A DNA stretch of 6,591 nt, from assembly GCA_030596145.1 (NCBI GenBank), contig JAUVKS010000111.1, positions 1-6,591 of the forward strand. The letters run 5' to 3'. Made by a program: the position numbers and the translations under genes. The notes under the pieces were generated by a model, which saw only the letters and a program-made list of their open reading frames with translations, was not told where the DNA came from and did no database searches. The DNA comes from Pseudomonadota bacterium. GTDB lineage: Bacteria; Desulfobacterota; Syntrophia; Syntrophales; JADFWA01. Shown one piece after another: positions 1 through 6,443 of this stretch. Positions within the stretch are counted from its first letter, which is position 1, and the number at the start of each line of letters is the position of its first letter.

Positions 1-1
1 A

Positions 2-568
2 AAAATATTTAAAGAAAGCAGCCAAGTCAAGGAGGTCTTTGTTAACGAAAACCTTCTTGGAATTGTAAAGGTTATTGAAGCTATAACTGAAGCTCTAAAG
101 GGTGGAAACAAAATACTCCTCTTTGGAAATGGAGGAAGCGCGGCTGATGCGCAGCATCTGGCGGCAGAATTTGTAAACAGGTTTATCATAGAAAGGCCGC
201 CGCTTCCCGCCATAGCTCTCAGTACGGATACCTCTGTAATAACAAGTATTGGTAATGACTATGACTTCTCAGATATCTTCGCCAAGCAGATAAGGGCGAT
301 AGGGAAAGCTGGGGATGTAGCCTGGGGGATAAGTACCAGCGGTAACTCCCCTAACGTTGTCAAGGCGCTTGAGACCGCAAAAAAAATGGGGCTGATCACG
401 GTCGGCTTCACCGGTAAGGATGGAGGTAACATTGTTAAAATAGCGGACTATTCCCTGAATGTTTCTTCCAATAGCGTTCCTCGAATTCAGGAAGTTCATA
501 TTACTGCGGGACACGTCATCTGCGAAATGATTGATTACAAGTTGTTTCAAAGACCGGACAGTAAATAG
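2..568 (+). CDS. gmhA: Phosphoheptose isomerase (sedoheptulose 7-phosphate isomerase), 5'-truncated
   Basis: This SIS-domain enzyme of the cytoplasm converts sedoheptulose 7-phosphate to D-glycero-D-manno-heptose 7-phosphate, the first step towards the ADP-heptose used in LPS inner core. The open frame enters from the window edge and gives 188 residues before TAG. Visible motifs are the phosphate-binding FGNGGSAADAQH loop, GISTSGNSPNV and TGKDGG. By recalled alignment with E. coli GmhA (192 aa) the zinc ligands are all kept: H52, E56, Q163 and H171 here match H61, E65, Q172 and H180. The constant offset of nine implies that only about nine N-terminal codons lie outside the window. The close paralogue DiaA (a DnaA-binding SIS protein) shares the AQH and NRF..ERP..PAIAL segments, but as I recall it lacks the equivalent Glu and final His, so GmhA is preferred. 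grpE follows after 35 bp, suggesting read-through into the chaperone genes. Confidence 0.9.
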   Translation, partial: KIFKESSQVKEVFVNENLLGIVKVIEAITEALKGGNKILLFGNGGSAADAQHLAAEFVNRFIIERPPLPAIALSTDTSVITSIGNDYDFSDIFAKQIRAIGKAGDVAWGISTSGNSPNVVKALETAKKMGLITVGFTGKDGGNIVKIADYSLNVSSNSVPRIQEVHITAGHVICEMIDYKLFQRPDSK

Positions 569-603
569 CAACGATTAAACAAGAAAGGGATAACCAAGGT
601 AAC

Positions 604-1164
604 ATGGAAAAGAAATCGGGGGAGGAAAGCAGCAAGAAAAAAAATATTAAAGCGAAAGCAGATATTCAGGAAAAACCTGCAAAAAAGGAGACCGAAGACC
701 TCACAGCAAAGCTTAGGGAAAAGGAGATTGAAGCGGCCGAAAATTACGATAAATTTCTACGCGCATCCGCAGAACTTGACAATTATAGGAAGCGGGCTGC
801 GAAGGAACGGTCGGATTCTATCAAGTACGGCAATGAAAGCATCATCAAAGACATGCTGCCTATAATAGATAGTCTGGACAGGGCGCTGGAACACGCAGAC
901 AATTCGGAGGATTTTGACGCATTTATAAAGGGGCTCAAGCTTGTTCAGGAACAATTTCTCGGCTGTTTAGAGAAACACGGAGTAGAAAGAGTTCAGTCAA
1001 CAGGGATGGATTTTGATCCCAATATGCATGAGGCAATGTTGCAGGTAGAAAGCAAAGAGTATGAAGATAACAAGGTTGTAGAGGAATTTGAAAAGGGATA
1101 TCTTTTGAACGGGAGATTGTTAAGACCAGCCAAGGTTTCCGTTTCGAAAAGCGTTAAAAAATAG
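604..1164 (+). CDS. grpE: Nucleotide exchange factor GrpE
   Basis: GrpE is the cytoplasmic co-chaperone that releases ADP from DnaK and acts as a thermosensor in the DnaK cycle. The 186-residue product has the family layout: a Lys/Glu-rich, probably disordered N-terminus (about 1-30), a long coiled-coil helix (about 31-85, with ASAELDNYRKRAAKE at 54-68), a helical bundle (LPIIDSLDRALEHA at 85-98) and the C-terminal beta-wing that contacts DnaK. The wing carries the family signature MDFDPNMHEAM (135-145), followed by GYLLNGRLLRPAKVSVSK (165-182). Length is normal for bacteria. The ATG is preceded only by a modest Shine-Dalgarno (AAGG at 596-599), but it is the only start that gives a full-length N-terminus. 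dnaK follows after 47 bp, the usual partner order. Confidence 0.96.
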   Translation: MEKKSGEESSKKKNIKAKADIQEKPAKKETEDLTAKLREKEIEAAENYDKFLRASAELDNYRKRAAKERSDSIKYGNESIIKDMLPIIDSLDRALEHADNSEDFDAFIKGLKLVQEQFLGCLEKHGVERVQSTGMDFDPNMHEAMLQVESKEYEDNKVVEEFEKGYLLNGRLLRPAKVSVSKSVKK

Positions 1165-1194
1165 AAGAAAAATTAAAGATAAAGAGAGGATATT

Positions 1195-1202
1195 AAGGAG
1201 GT
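1195..1202 (+). promoter_or_regulatory. Strong Shine-Dalgarno sequence of dnaK
   Basis: AAGGAGGT is a full anti-16S match ending 9 nt before the dnaK ATG at 1212. It is far stronger than the grpE site and fits the much higher chaperone output needed from dnaK if both come from one transcript. It also fixes the dnaK start. Confidence 0.85.
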
Positions 1203-1211
1203 TTATATAAA

Positions 1212-3137
1212 ATGGGTAAAATCATAGGTATTGATTTAGGAACAACAAATTCGTGTGTCTCCGTGATGGAAGGAGGAGATCCGGTTGTAATAACCAATCA
1301 GGAAGGGAATAGAACGACAGCATCTGTGGTCGCCTTTACCGATAGTGGAGAAAGGCTGGTGGGACAGATTGCCAAGAGACAGGCAGTAACCAACCCCGAA
1401 AATACAGTTTATGCCATAAAGAGGCTTATCGGAAGAAAATTTTCCTCCAAAGAAGTTCAGTATGACATAACCATCAGTCCTTTCAAGATTACCGAGGCTA
1501 AAAATGGAGATGCACAGGTTAGCATAAGGAATAAAGACTACAGTTCGCCGGAAATATCTTCAATGATTCTGGCGAAGATGAAACAGACTGCCGAAGATTA
1601 TCTGGGTGAAACCGTTACCGATGCAGTAATCACCGTTCCTGCGTATTTCAACGACTCCCAGCGGCAGGCAACCAAGGATGCGGGGAAAGTTGCCGGACTG
1701 AACGTCCTGAGAATTATTAATGAACCGACAGCGGCGGCGCTTGCCTACGGCCTTGATAAGAAGAAGGATGAAAAGATCGCAGTATTTGATCTGGGTGGAG
1801 GAACCTTCGACATATCCATCCTGGAGCTGGGAGATGGTGTTTTTGAGGTTAAATCGACCAATGGAGACACACACCTGGGGGGAGAAGACTTTGACCAGAA
1901 GGTAATGGATTACCTGGCAGATGAATTCAAGAAAGATCAGGGTATAGATGTAAGAAATGACAAGATGGCTCTTCAGCGGATCAAGGAAGCTGCGGAAAAG
2001 GCGAAGATGGAACTTTCCACCTCGATGGAAACCGATGTTAATCTTCCCTTTATAACCGCTGACGCATCAGGTCCCAAGCATCTGAATATAAAACTTACCA
2101 GAGCCAAACTGGAGATGCTGGTGGAAGATCTGGTAGAAAAAGTGGCTGCTCCCTGTAAAACCGCCATCAAAGATGCCGGCCTTACGACAAAAGACATAGA
2201 CGAGGTTATTCTGGTCGGTGGCATGACCCGAATGCCGGCAGTCCAGCAGAAGGTTAAGCAGATATTTGGAAAAGAACCGAACAAGGGAGTCAACCCCGAT
2301 GAGGTTGTCGCCATAGGAGCTGCGATTCAGGCAGGAGTGCTGGCCGGTGATGTGAAAGATGTATTGCTGTTAGACGTAACTCCTCTTTCTCTGGGGATAG
2401 AGACGCTGGGCGGCGTTATGACCAGGCTTATTGAAAAGAATACTACAATCCCCACAAAGAAAAGTCAGACATTTTCCACTGCCGCGGATAATCAGCCCGC
2501 TGTGAGTATCCATGTCCTGCAGGGAGAGCGTCCCATGGCACCAGATAACAGGACCTTGGGCAGATTTGAACTGGTCGGTATTCCTCCCGCACCAAGAGGG
2601 CTTCCCCAGATAGAAGTTGCATTCGATATTGATGCTAATGGTATCGTCCATGTTTCCGCCAAGGATATGGGGACAGGAAAGGAACAGAGCATCAAAATCA
2701 CTTCTTCGAGCGGCCTTTCTGAAGAGGAAATAGACAAATTGGTGAAAGAGGCTGAGTCACACACTGAGGAAGACAAAAAGAAGAAAGACTTGATTGAGGC
2801 CAGGAATCAGGCTGACTCCATGGTCTACAGTGTCGAGAAAAACATCAAAGAGTTTGGAGACAAGATAGACGCGGCGGAAAAAACGAAAATAGAAGAGGCC
2901 ATTGCCAAAGTCAAAACGGCCATGGAAAGTGATGATGCCGATGCCATCAAGGCTGCCCAGGAAGAACTGACCCAGGCATCCCATAAGCTGGCCGAGGCCA
3001 TGTATGCAAAAACGGCCGAAGAACAGGCGGGCGCGGAAGCAGGCACAACCGCCGGCCCGGAAGATGAGGAAGGCAAAGCGGAAGCCGAAAAGAAAGATGA
3101 TGATGTCGTGGATGCGGATTTTGAAGAGGTCAAGTAA
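1212..3137 (+). CDS. dnaK: Molecular chaperone DnaK (Hsp70)
   Basis: DnaK is the ATP-driven cytoplasmic Hsp70 that binds exposed hydrophobic peptides and works with GrpE and DnaJ in folding and stress recovery. The 641 residues match the proteobacterial type (E. coli 638) end to end. The ATPase domain (1 to about 383) has GIDLGTTNSCVSV (6-18), catalytic K70, INEPTAAALAYGLD (169-182), DLGGGTFD (193-200, with T198 matching the E. coli autophosphorylated T199) and ILVGGMTRMP (333-342). The interdomain linker VLLLDVTP is at 384-391. The substrate-binding beta domain and helical lid follow, then an acidic Ala/Glu-rich tail ending DDDVVDADFEEVK, the conserved bacterial C-terminal motif. No key residue is missing. 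No dnaJ follows; a terminator does, so the DnaJ gene must be elsewhere. Confidence 0.99.
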   Translation: MGKIIGIDLGTTNSCVSVMEGGDPVVITNQEGNRTTASVVAFTDSGERLVGQIAKRQAVTNPENTVYAIKRLIGRKFSSKEVQYDITISPFKITEAKNGDAQVSIRNKDYSSPEISSMILAKMKQTAEDYLGETVTDAVITVPAYFNDSQRQATKDAGKVAGLNVLRIINEPTAAALAYGLDKKKDEKIAVFDLGGGTFDISILELGDGVFEVKSTNGDTHLGGEDFDQKVMDYLADEFKKDQGIDVRNDKMALQRIKEAAEKAKMELSTSMETDVNLPFITADASGPKHLNIKLTRAKLEMLVEDLVEKVAAPCKTAIKDAGLTTKDIDEVILVGGMTRMPAVQQKVKQIFGKEPNKGVNPDEVVAIGAAIQAGVLAGDVKDVLLLDVTPLSLGIETLGGVMTRLIEKNTTIPTKKSQTFSTAADNQPAVSIHVLQGERPMAPDNRTLGRFELVGIPPAPRGLPQIEVAFDIDANGIVHVSAKDMGTGKEQSIKITSSSGLSEEEIDKLVKEAESHTEEDKKKKDLIEARNQADSMVYSVEKNIKEFGDKIDAAEKTKIEEAIAKVKTAMESDDADAIKAAQEELTQASHKLAEAMYAKTAEEQAGAEAGTTAGPEDEEGKAEAEKKDDDVVDADFEEVK

Positions 3138-3172
3138 AGACAGCTATCAGCGGTCAGCAATCAGTCGTCAGT
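3138..3172 (+). repeat. Short degenerate 7-bp tandem repeat, five units
   Basis: Directly after the dnaK stop codon the DNA reads as five consecutive heptamers: AGACAGC, TATCAGC, GGTCAGC, AATCAGT and CGTCAGT. The consensus is NNTCAGC: the CAG core is constant, the first two bases vary, and the position before CAG is T in four of five units. The array sits between the dnaK stop and its terminator and has no coding role. The period is visible directly; its origin is unknown. Confidence 0.6.
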
Positions 3173-3185
3173 TTTAAGAATGATG

Positions 3186-3222
3186 TGCCCGTAAGGGGGT
3201 AGCTTCCCTTTCGGGCATTTTT
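3186..3222 (+). terminator. Rho-independent terminator of the dnaK transcript
   Basis: A 12-bp stem is formed by TGCCCGTAAGGG (3186-3197) and CCCTTTCGGGCA (3206-3217). It has one internal T-T mismatch, an 8-nt loop and is followed by TTTTT (3218-3222). The position 48 bp after the dnaK stop makes it the natural end of the gmhA-grpE-dnaK transcript and separates it from the downstream exported-protein genes. Confidence 0.88.
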
Positions 3223-3270
3223 ATGTTAATTCGAATATAAAACAAACTTGCAATAGGAAAGATTATTTAA

Positions 3271-3855
3271 ATGGCAACCCGCATTCCCAAAATTACCACT
3301 CTTTCGATTCTACTTCTCTTAATTTGCGTTCTCTCTCTTGCCGCCATTCTGCTGAAACCATCTTTATCACATACAATCGGTCAGACTTCAGACTGCCGTG
3401 CAACGCTTCTTAAAAACAAAGACTATTTTCCGACCCTGGTGAAGACAATAGATAATGCCAGGAAAGAAATCGTCATGTCCTTTTTCTTGTTCAAGACAAA
3501 TGGTTACAGGAGCAATTATCCTGATAGGCTCGTTAACCATCTGATTCGGGCAACTGAAAGAGGGGTTAAGGTGAAGATTCTCCTTGAAATAGGGAAAGAT
3601 TCAAACTCACAGATAAACAAAAATAATATAGAAACGGCAAAAAGGTTGAAAAAAGGGGGGATAGATGTATATTTTGATTCCCTACATACTAAAACCCATA
3701 CAAAGGTGGTTGTAATTGACAGAAGGTATACCTTTTTGGGGAGCCATAATCTGACCAGTTCTGCATTGAAATACAATAACGAACTCTCTATTTTAATAGA
3801 TTCTACGAAGGTGGCCAGGGAGACACTCAGTTATATCAATTCGCTGCGAAGATAG
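3271..3855 (+). CDS. Exported single-HKD phospholipase D/nuclease-family protein
   Basis: The product is a 194-residue PLD-superfamily protein. The N-terminus is basic (MATRIPK) followed by a strongly hydrophobic stretch at about 9-28, a signal peptide or N-terminal membrane anchor, so the catalytic domain should face the periplasm. One complete HKD motif is present: H143, K145, D150 and then G157-S158-x-N160, matching HxK(x)4D(x)6GSxN. A conserved-type Glu follows at 171. One HKD motif and small size match the Nuc/EndA nuclease group (the pKM101 Nuc type), which form the two-motif active site by dimerising. Two-motif phospholipases and cardiolipin synthases are much longer. Substrate (DNA, RNA or phospholipid) cannot be told from sequence. 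The start has AGGAAA at 3255-3260, 10 nt upstream. The lipoprotein gene follows after 40 bp, so both may be co-expressed. Confidence 0.85.
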   Translation: MATRIPKITTLSILLLLICVLSLAAILLKPSLSHTIGQTSDCRATLLKNKDYFPTLVKTIDNARKEIVMSFFLFKTNGYRSNYPDRLVNHLIRATERGVKVKILLEIGKDSNSQINKNNIETAKRLKKGGIDVYFDSLHTKTHTKVVVIDRRYTFLGSHNLTSSALKYNNELSILIDSTKVARETLSYINSLRR

Positions 3856-3895
3856 AAAAAACTGGCATAAGATTAAAGGTGAAACGGTAGCACAA

Positions 3896-5824
3896 ATGAG
3901 GAAAAGTTCGATTTTGACAAAATGGTTTAAAATATCAGCGTTTTTTTGCTTAATTCTTACTCTGTTCGTGGCGGGGTGTGCCAGGATACCTGTGGTTGAA
4001 AGGGAAAAAATATTAGCACCACATGAGATTCCTCAAGAATTTCGTTCTACATTCAACAATGCTGAAATGGCTCTTCGTGAAGGGTGGCTGGATGAAGCAG
4101 TAAATCTTTACGAAGATATTCTGAAACAGCATCCTCTGGAAAATTTGGCAGCATGGTCTCATTTTAGAATAGGTGAAATATACATTATTAAAGGAGATTT
4201 TGAGGAAGCGGTTAAATTTTTCGATGCAATAGTCGAGAAATTTCCCGACAGTCCACTCTATAATGAGGCCCGCTATCAACTCGCCTACTGTTATTTTGAG
4301 CTGGAAAGGTATGGAAATTCGCAGAAAATCGCGGAAAGGCTTCTGCAGGAAGAGATTTCCTCCTATTGGCAATCTCGGACACTGACGCTTGTCGGTGACA
4401 ATTGTATGGAACAAGAAAATCCCTGTGATGCCTTTATATATTATATGAAGGCGCTCAAAAAACGACCTGATGAAAAACTTAGTGGTAATATAAAAAATAA
4501 AGTCGTGGAAATTATCAATGAGATGCTTTCTGTGGAGGAGCTTGAGGAAATATGCCAAACTTACTGGTATGGATTCCCCTCCGGTTACATCCTCTATGCC
4601 CTGGCCAAGTATAACTATCAACACCACGACATCAAAAAAGCGGAGAAAAATATCAGTAAATTCCTCTTTTATCACGGAGGCCATCCATACTATGAAGAAG
4701 CTAAAGAGTTTCGTCAAAAGTTAAAAGAGATGGAGCTTACAGATCAATATGCCATAGGTTGCATTCTGCCTCTTACCGGAAGATATGCCCGCTATGGAAA
4801 CAAAGCGTTAGAAGCTATTATTCTTGCTACCGGAATCTTCGATCCCGAGACAAAAAGCCCGATAAAACTTATTATTGAAGACTCGAAAAGTGATCCACTG
4901 GCAGCAAGAGAGGCAGTGATCAAATTAGCCACTCAAGATAAGGTAATCGGCATCTTAGGTCCCCTTGGCAGCACAGCTGCTCTTGAAGCTGCTATAGAGG
5001 CTCAGAAGCTTAACGTTCCGATACTAACCCTGACCCAGTATGAGGGAATAACCAACCTTGGTGATTACATCTTTCGGGACTTCCTGACCAGTGAGATGCA
5101 AGTCAGAGCCTTGGTAAAGTATTCTATGCAGAACCTCGGAATGACCAGATTTGCCATACTTTACCCAACAGACAATTATGGTATTGAGATGATGAACCTG
5201 TTTTGGGATGAGGTGCTGTGCTGGGGGGGAGAGATCAAGGGAGTGATGTCCTATAACAACAAACAGACAGATTTCGGCAAAGAGATCAAGGCATTAGCCG
5301 GTCTCGATTCCATAGAGAATGACAAAAAATCAAAAGAAAAACCAAAGCCCATAATCGATTTCGATGCCCTTTTTATACCCGATTCATATTCGAGAATAAA
5401 AATGATAGTTCCGCAACTGGCCTTCTATGATGTAACAGGGATTCAGCTGCTTGGAACCAGTGGCTGGAATTCACCCGAACTTCTCGAGGGAGACACTAAA
5501 CACCTCGAAGGAGCCATTTTTGTCGATGGTTTTTTCCAGGACAGTTTTTCTCCGGCTGTCAGAATTTTCATCGATGATTTTTATGTTGCCTACGGCAGGG
5601 AACCTGATGATTTGGAAGCCCTGACATACGATGCAGCCAGCATACTGGTAAACATCATAAATGAAAATCGCGCCGAGGTAAGAGACGATTTAAAAGACAG
5701 TCTTTTTGAATTAAAAGATTATCCTGGAATTACAGGAAATACCTCCTTTTCAGAAACAGGAGATGCAATAAAATCTCTCTTTGTTCTCATGGTAAAAAGG
5801 GGAGAAATTGTGCAGATCAATTAA
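3896..5824 (+). CDS. TPR plus periplasmic-binding-fold lipoprotein, LpoA-like (putative penicillin-binding protein activator)
   Basis: The 642-residue product starts with a type II signal peptide: basic MRKSSILTKWFK, a hydrophobic core and the lipobox VAGC, with C28 as the lipidated residue. Residue +2 is Ala, not Asp, so by the enteric Lol rule it should go to the outer membrane. Residues about 45-280 are helical repeats of TPR/Tol-Pal YbgF type, for example EGWLDEAVNLYEDILKQHP (62-80) and KGDFEEAVKFFDAIVEKFPD (99-118). From about 284 a type 1 periplasmic-binding (Leu/Ile/Val-binding-like) fold begins with IGCILPLTGRYARYGNKALE (287-306), then GILGPLGSTAALEAA (352-366) and FAILYPTDNYGIEMM (419-433). 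This TPR-plus-binding-fold lipoprotein architecture is that of LpoA, which activates PBP1A in E. coli. No ABC permease genes flank it, which argues against a transporter solute receptor. A charged insert (about 471-484, DSIENDKKSKEKPK) interrupts the binding fold. The Shine-Dalgarno (AAAGGTG, 3875-3881) is rather far from the ATG, at 14 nt. Confidence 0.82.
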   Translation: MRKSSILTKWFKISAFFCLILTLFVAGCARIPVVEREKILAPHEIPQEFRSTFNNAEMALREGWLDEAVNLYEDILKQHPLENLAAWSHFRIGEIYIIKGDFEEAVKFFDAIVEKFPDSPLYNEARYQLAYCYFELERYGNSQKIAERLLQEEISSYWQSRTLTLVGDNCMEQENPCDAFIYYMKALKKRPDEKLSGNIKNKVVEIINEMLSVEELEEICQTYWYGFPSGYILYALAKYNYQHHDIKKAEKNISKFLFYHGGHPYYEEAKEFRQKLKEMELTDQYAIGCILPLTGRYARYGNKALEAIILATGIFDPETKSPIKLIIEDSKSDPLAAREAVIKLATQDKVIGILGPLGSTAALEAAIEAQKLNVPILTLTQYEGITNLGDYIFRDFLTSEMQVRALVKYSMQNLGMTRFAILYPTDNYGIEMMNLFWDEVLCWGGEIKGVMSYNNKQTDFGKEIKALAGLDSIENDKKSKEKPKPIIDFDALFIPDSYSRIKMIVPQLAFYDVTGIQLLGTSGWNSPELLEGDTKHLEGAIFVDGFFQDSFSPAVRIFIDDFYVAYGREPDDLEALTYDAASILVNIINENRAEVRDDLKDSLFELKDYPGITGNTSFSETGDAIKSLFVLMVKRGEIVQIN

Positions 5825-5931
5825 GTAAAGTCACTTCAGGTTTTTTAAATAAGAAACGCAACTATGTCACCATCAACACTGAGTATGCCATCCCCCGAAC
5901 ACCTACCTGTAAGCTTCTCGCATGTGATTAA

Positions 5932-5946
5932 TTCTTAAAATAAGAA
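5932..5946. promoter_or_regulatory. Perfect 6-bp inverted repeat, possible operator
   Basis: TTCTTA-AAA-TAAGAA is perfectly symmetrical around a 3-bp centre. Its size and AT content suit a dimeric regulator site, although it lies more than 100 bp upstream of the mapped -35 at 6050. As RNA it would form only a weak, AT-rich hairpin. The symmetry is seen; the function is a guess. Confidence 0.3.
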
Positions 5947-6001
5947 CCTTATCTTCAGAAAATGAAGTATATTATGATAGAAAACTATGAATGCCAATAA
6001 C

Positions 6002-6046
6002 AGAACAGGCTTCTTACTTCATGTACCTAAAACAACCCTGTTTTTT
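6002..6046 (+). terminator. Weak terminator-like hairpin before the ATPase promoter
   Basis: AACAGG (6004-6009) can pair with CCTGTT (6037-6042), extended by a G-T and an A-T pair, and the 3' arm runs straight into a six-T run (6041-6046). The loop is long (27 nt), which makes the stem weak. Its position just upstream of a new promoter is what a terminator for the lipoprotein transcript would have. Confidence 0.25.
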
Positions 6047-6049
6047 GTC

Positions 6050-6077
6050 TTGACTATGGGGATAGGCTTACTATAGT
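6050..6077 (+). promoter_or_regulatory. Sigma70-type promoter of the V/A-ATPase genes
   Basis: TTGACT (6050-6055) and TATAGT (6072-6077) each differ from consensus by one base and are separated by 16 bp. Transcription should start near 6083-6085, leaving a leader of about 45 nt before the ATG at 6129. This is the best promoter match in the window and marks the start of a new operon. Confidence 0.72.
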
Positions 6078-6113
6078 TAAAAGAAAGTGTCCTGGAAAAT
6101 CAAGCCTGCGGAT

Positions 6114-6120
6114 AGAGGGA
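6114..6120 (+). promoter_or_regulatory. Ribosome binding site that decides the start of the coiled-coil gene
   Basis: AGAGGGA ends 8 nt before ATG 6129. The in-frame GTG at 6087 would lie only a few bases from the predicted transcription start and has no Shine-Dalgarno sequence, so translation from 6129 is preferred. Confidence 0.65.
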
Positions 6121-6128
6121 AGTCAGAC

Positions 6129-6437
6129 ATGGAAAATGTGATCACCCAGATCGTGGAGATCGAAAAGCAGTGCGCTGAGGAAGTTGAAAAGGCCGAGCAG
6201 GAATACAGGAAGAAGATCGAGGTGTACAAGAACACCATTGAAGAAAAAAAATCAAGAGAATTTGCCCTCATCGTAACCGAAGGCAATGAAAGATTGGCGC
6301 AGGCGCTTGAGCAGGCGAAAAAGCAAACAGAGGCCGAATTCTTAGCTTCAACCAAGGATACCGAAAAGCTTTATCAGGATCAGGTGCTCAATGAGGAAAT
6401 AAAGGGAAAGATCGTCTCCATCCTTCTTGCGATCTGA
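6129..6437 (+). CDS. V/A-type ATPase peripheral-stalk subunit, G/H-like coiled coil
   Basis: The product is a 102-residue soluble protein that is almost entirely charged helix, rich in Glu, Lys, Gln and Ala from about 8 to 95. Examples are VEIEKQCAEEVEKAEQEYRK (9-28) and NERLAQALEQAKKQTEAEF (53-71). It has no signal peptide or membrane segment. Size and composition match the peripheral-stalk subunits of bacterial V/A-ATPases (AhaH, NtpF, Thermus G types), which dimerise with subunit E to form the stator. Coiled coils are weakly diagnostic, so the call rests mainly on the gene placed 6 bp downstream, which reads as subunit C. The start is ATG 6129 rather than the upstream GTG 6087, which would add 14 residues lacking heptad character. 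The gene is the first of an operon with its own promoter at 6050-6077. Confidence 0.68.
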   Translation: MENVITQIVEIEKQCAEEVEKAEQEYRKKIEVYKNTIEEKKSREFALIVTEGNERLAQALEQAKKQTEAEFLASTKDTEKLYQDQVLNEEIKGKIVSILLAI

Positions 6438-6443
6438 GGGACC

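Larger units (their letters stand above)
5825..6049. other. Non-coding interval with no gene seen
   Basis: About 225 bp between the lipoprotein stop and the next promoter is AT-rich and broken by stops in all frames. The longest forward reading from an ATG (5864) is a 24-codon stretch without a Shine-Dalgarno sequence and with no recognisable sequence. It contains a short perfect palindrome (5932-5946), an 8-bp inverted repeat ATGAAGTA/TACTTCAT (5962-5969 and 6015-6022) and a weak terminator-like hairpin. No strong terminator follows the lipoprotein gene; a T-run at 5841-5846 lacks a good stem. Confidence 0.7.

Noticed and set aside
2..568. DiaA (DnaA-associated SIS protein) as the identity of the first gene
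   Set aside because: The zinc-binding Glu and final His typical of GmhA are both present, whereas DiaA, as recalled, lacks them.
1165..1211. CIRCE operator or heat-shock promoter between grpE and dnaK
   Set aside because: No TTAGCACTC/GAGTGCTAA inverted repeat and no sigma32-like pair is present; only the Shine-Dalgarno stands out.
1560..3160. Several reverse and alternative-frame open stretches over dnaK
   Set aside because: They are shadows of the strongly conserved dnaK frame.
3236..3241. TATAAA as a -10 element for the PLD gene
   Set aside because: No acceptable -35 lies 16-18 bp upstream; that position falls on the terminator stem. A promoter must exist if the terminator is efficient, but I cannot place it.
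4013..4717. A 234-codon reverse-strand open frame inside the lipoprotein gene
   Set aside because: It is antisense to a clearly coding region with a lipobox and helical repeats, and its translation has no recognisable domain.
3896..5824. Branched-chain amino acid ABC transporter receptor
   Set aside because: The long TPR-like N-terminal half, the lipobox and the absence of permease or ATPase genes alongside fit an LpoA-like protein better.
5823..5846. AAGT...ACTT plus a T-run as a terminator after the lipoprotein gene
   Set aside because: The stem has only four A/T-rich pairs and is separated from the T-run, too weak to support.
5864..5938. A 24-codon forward reading frame starting at ATG 5864
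   Set aside because: It has no Shine-Dalgarno sequence, no recognisable motif and sits in AT-rich DNA where such short frames arise by chance.
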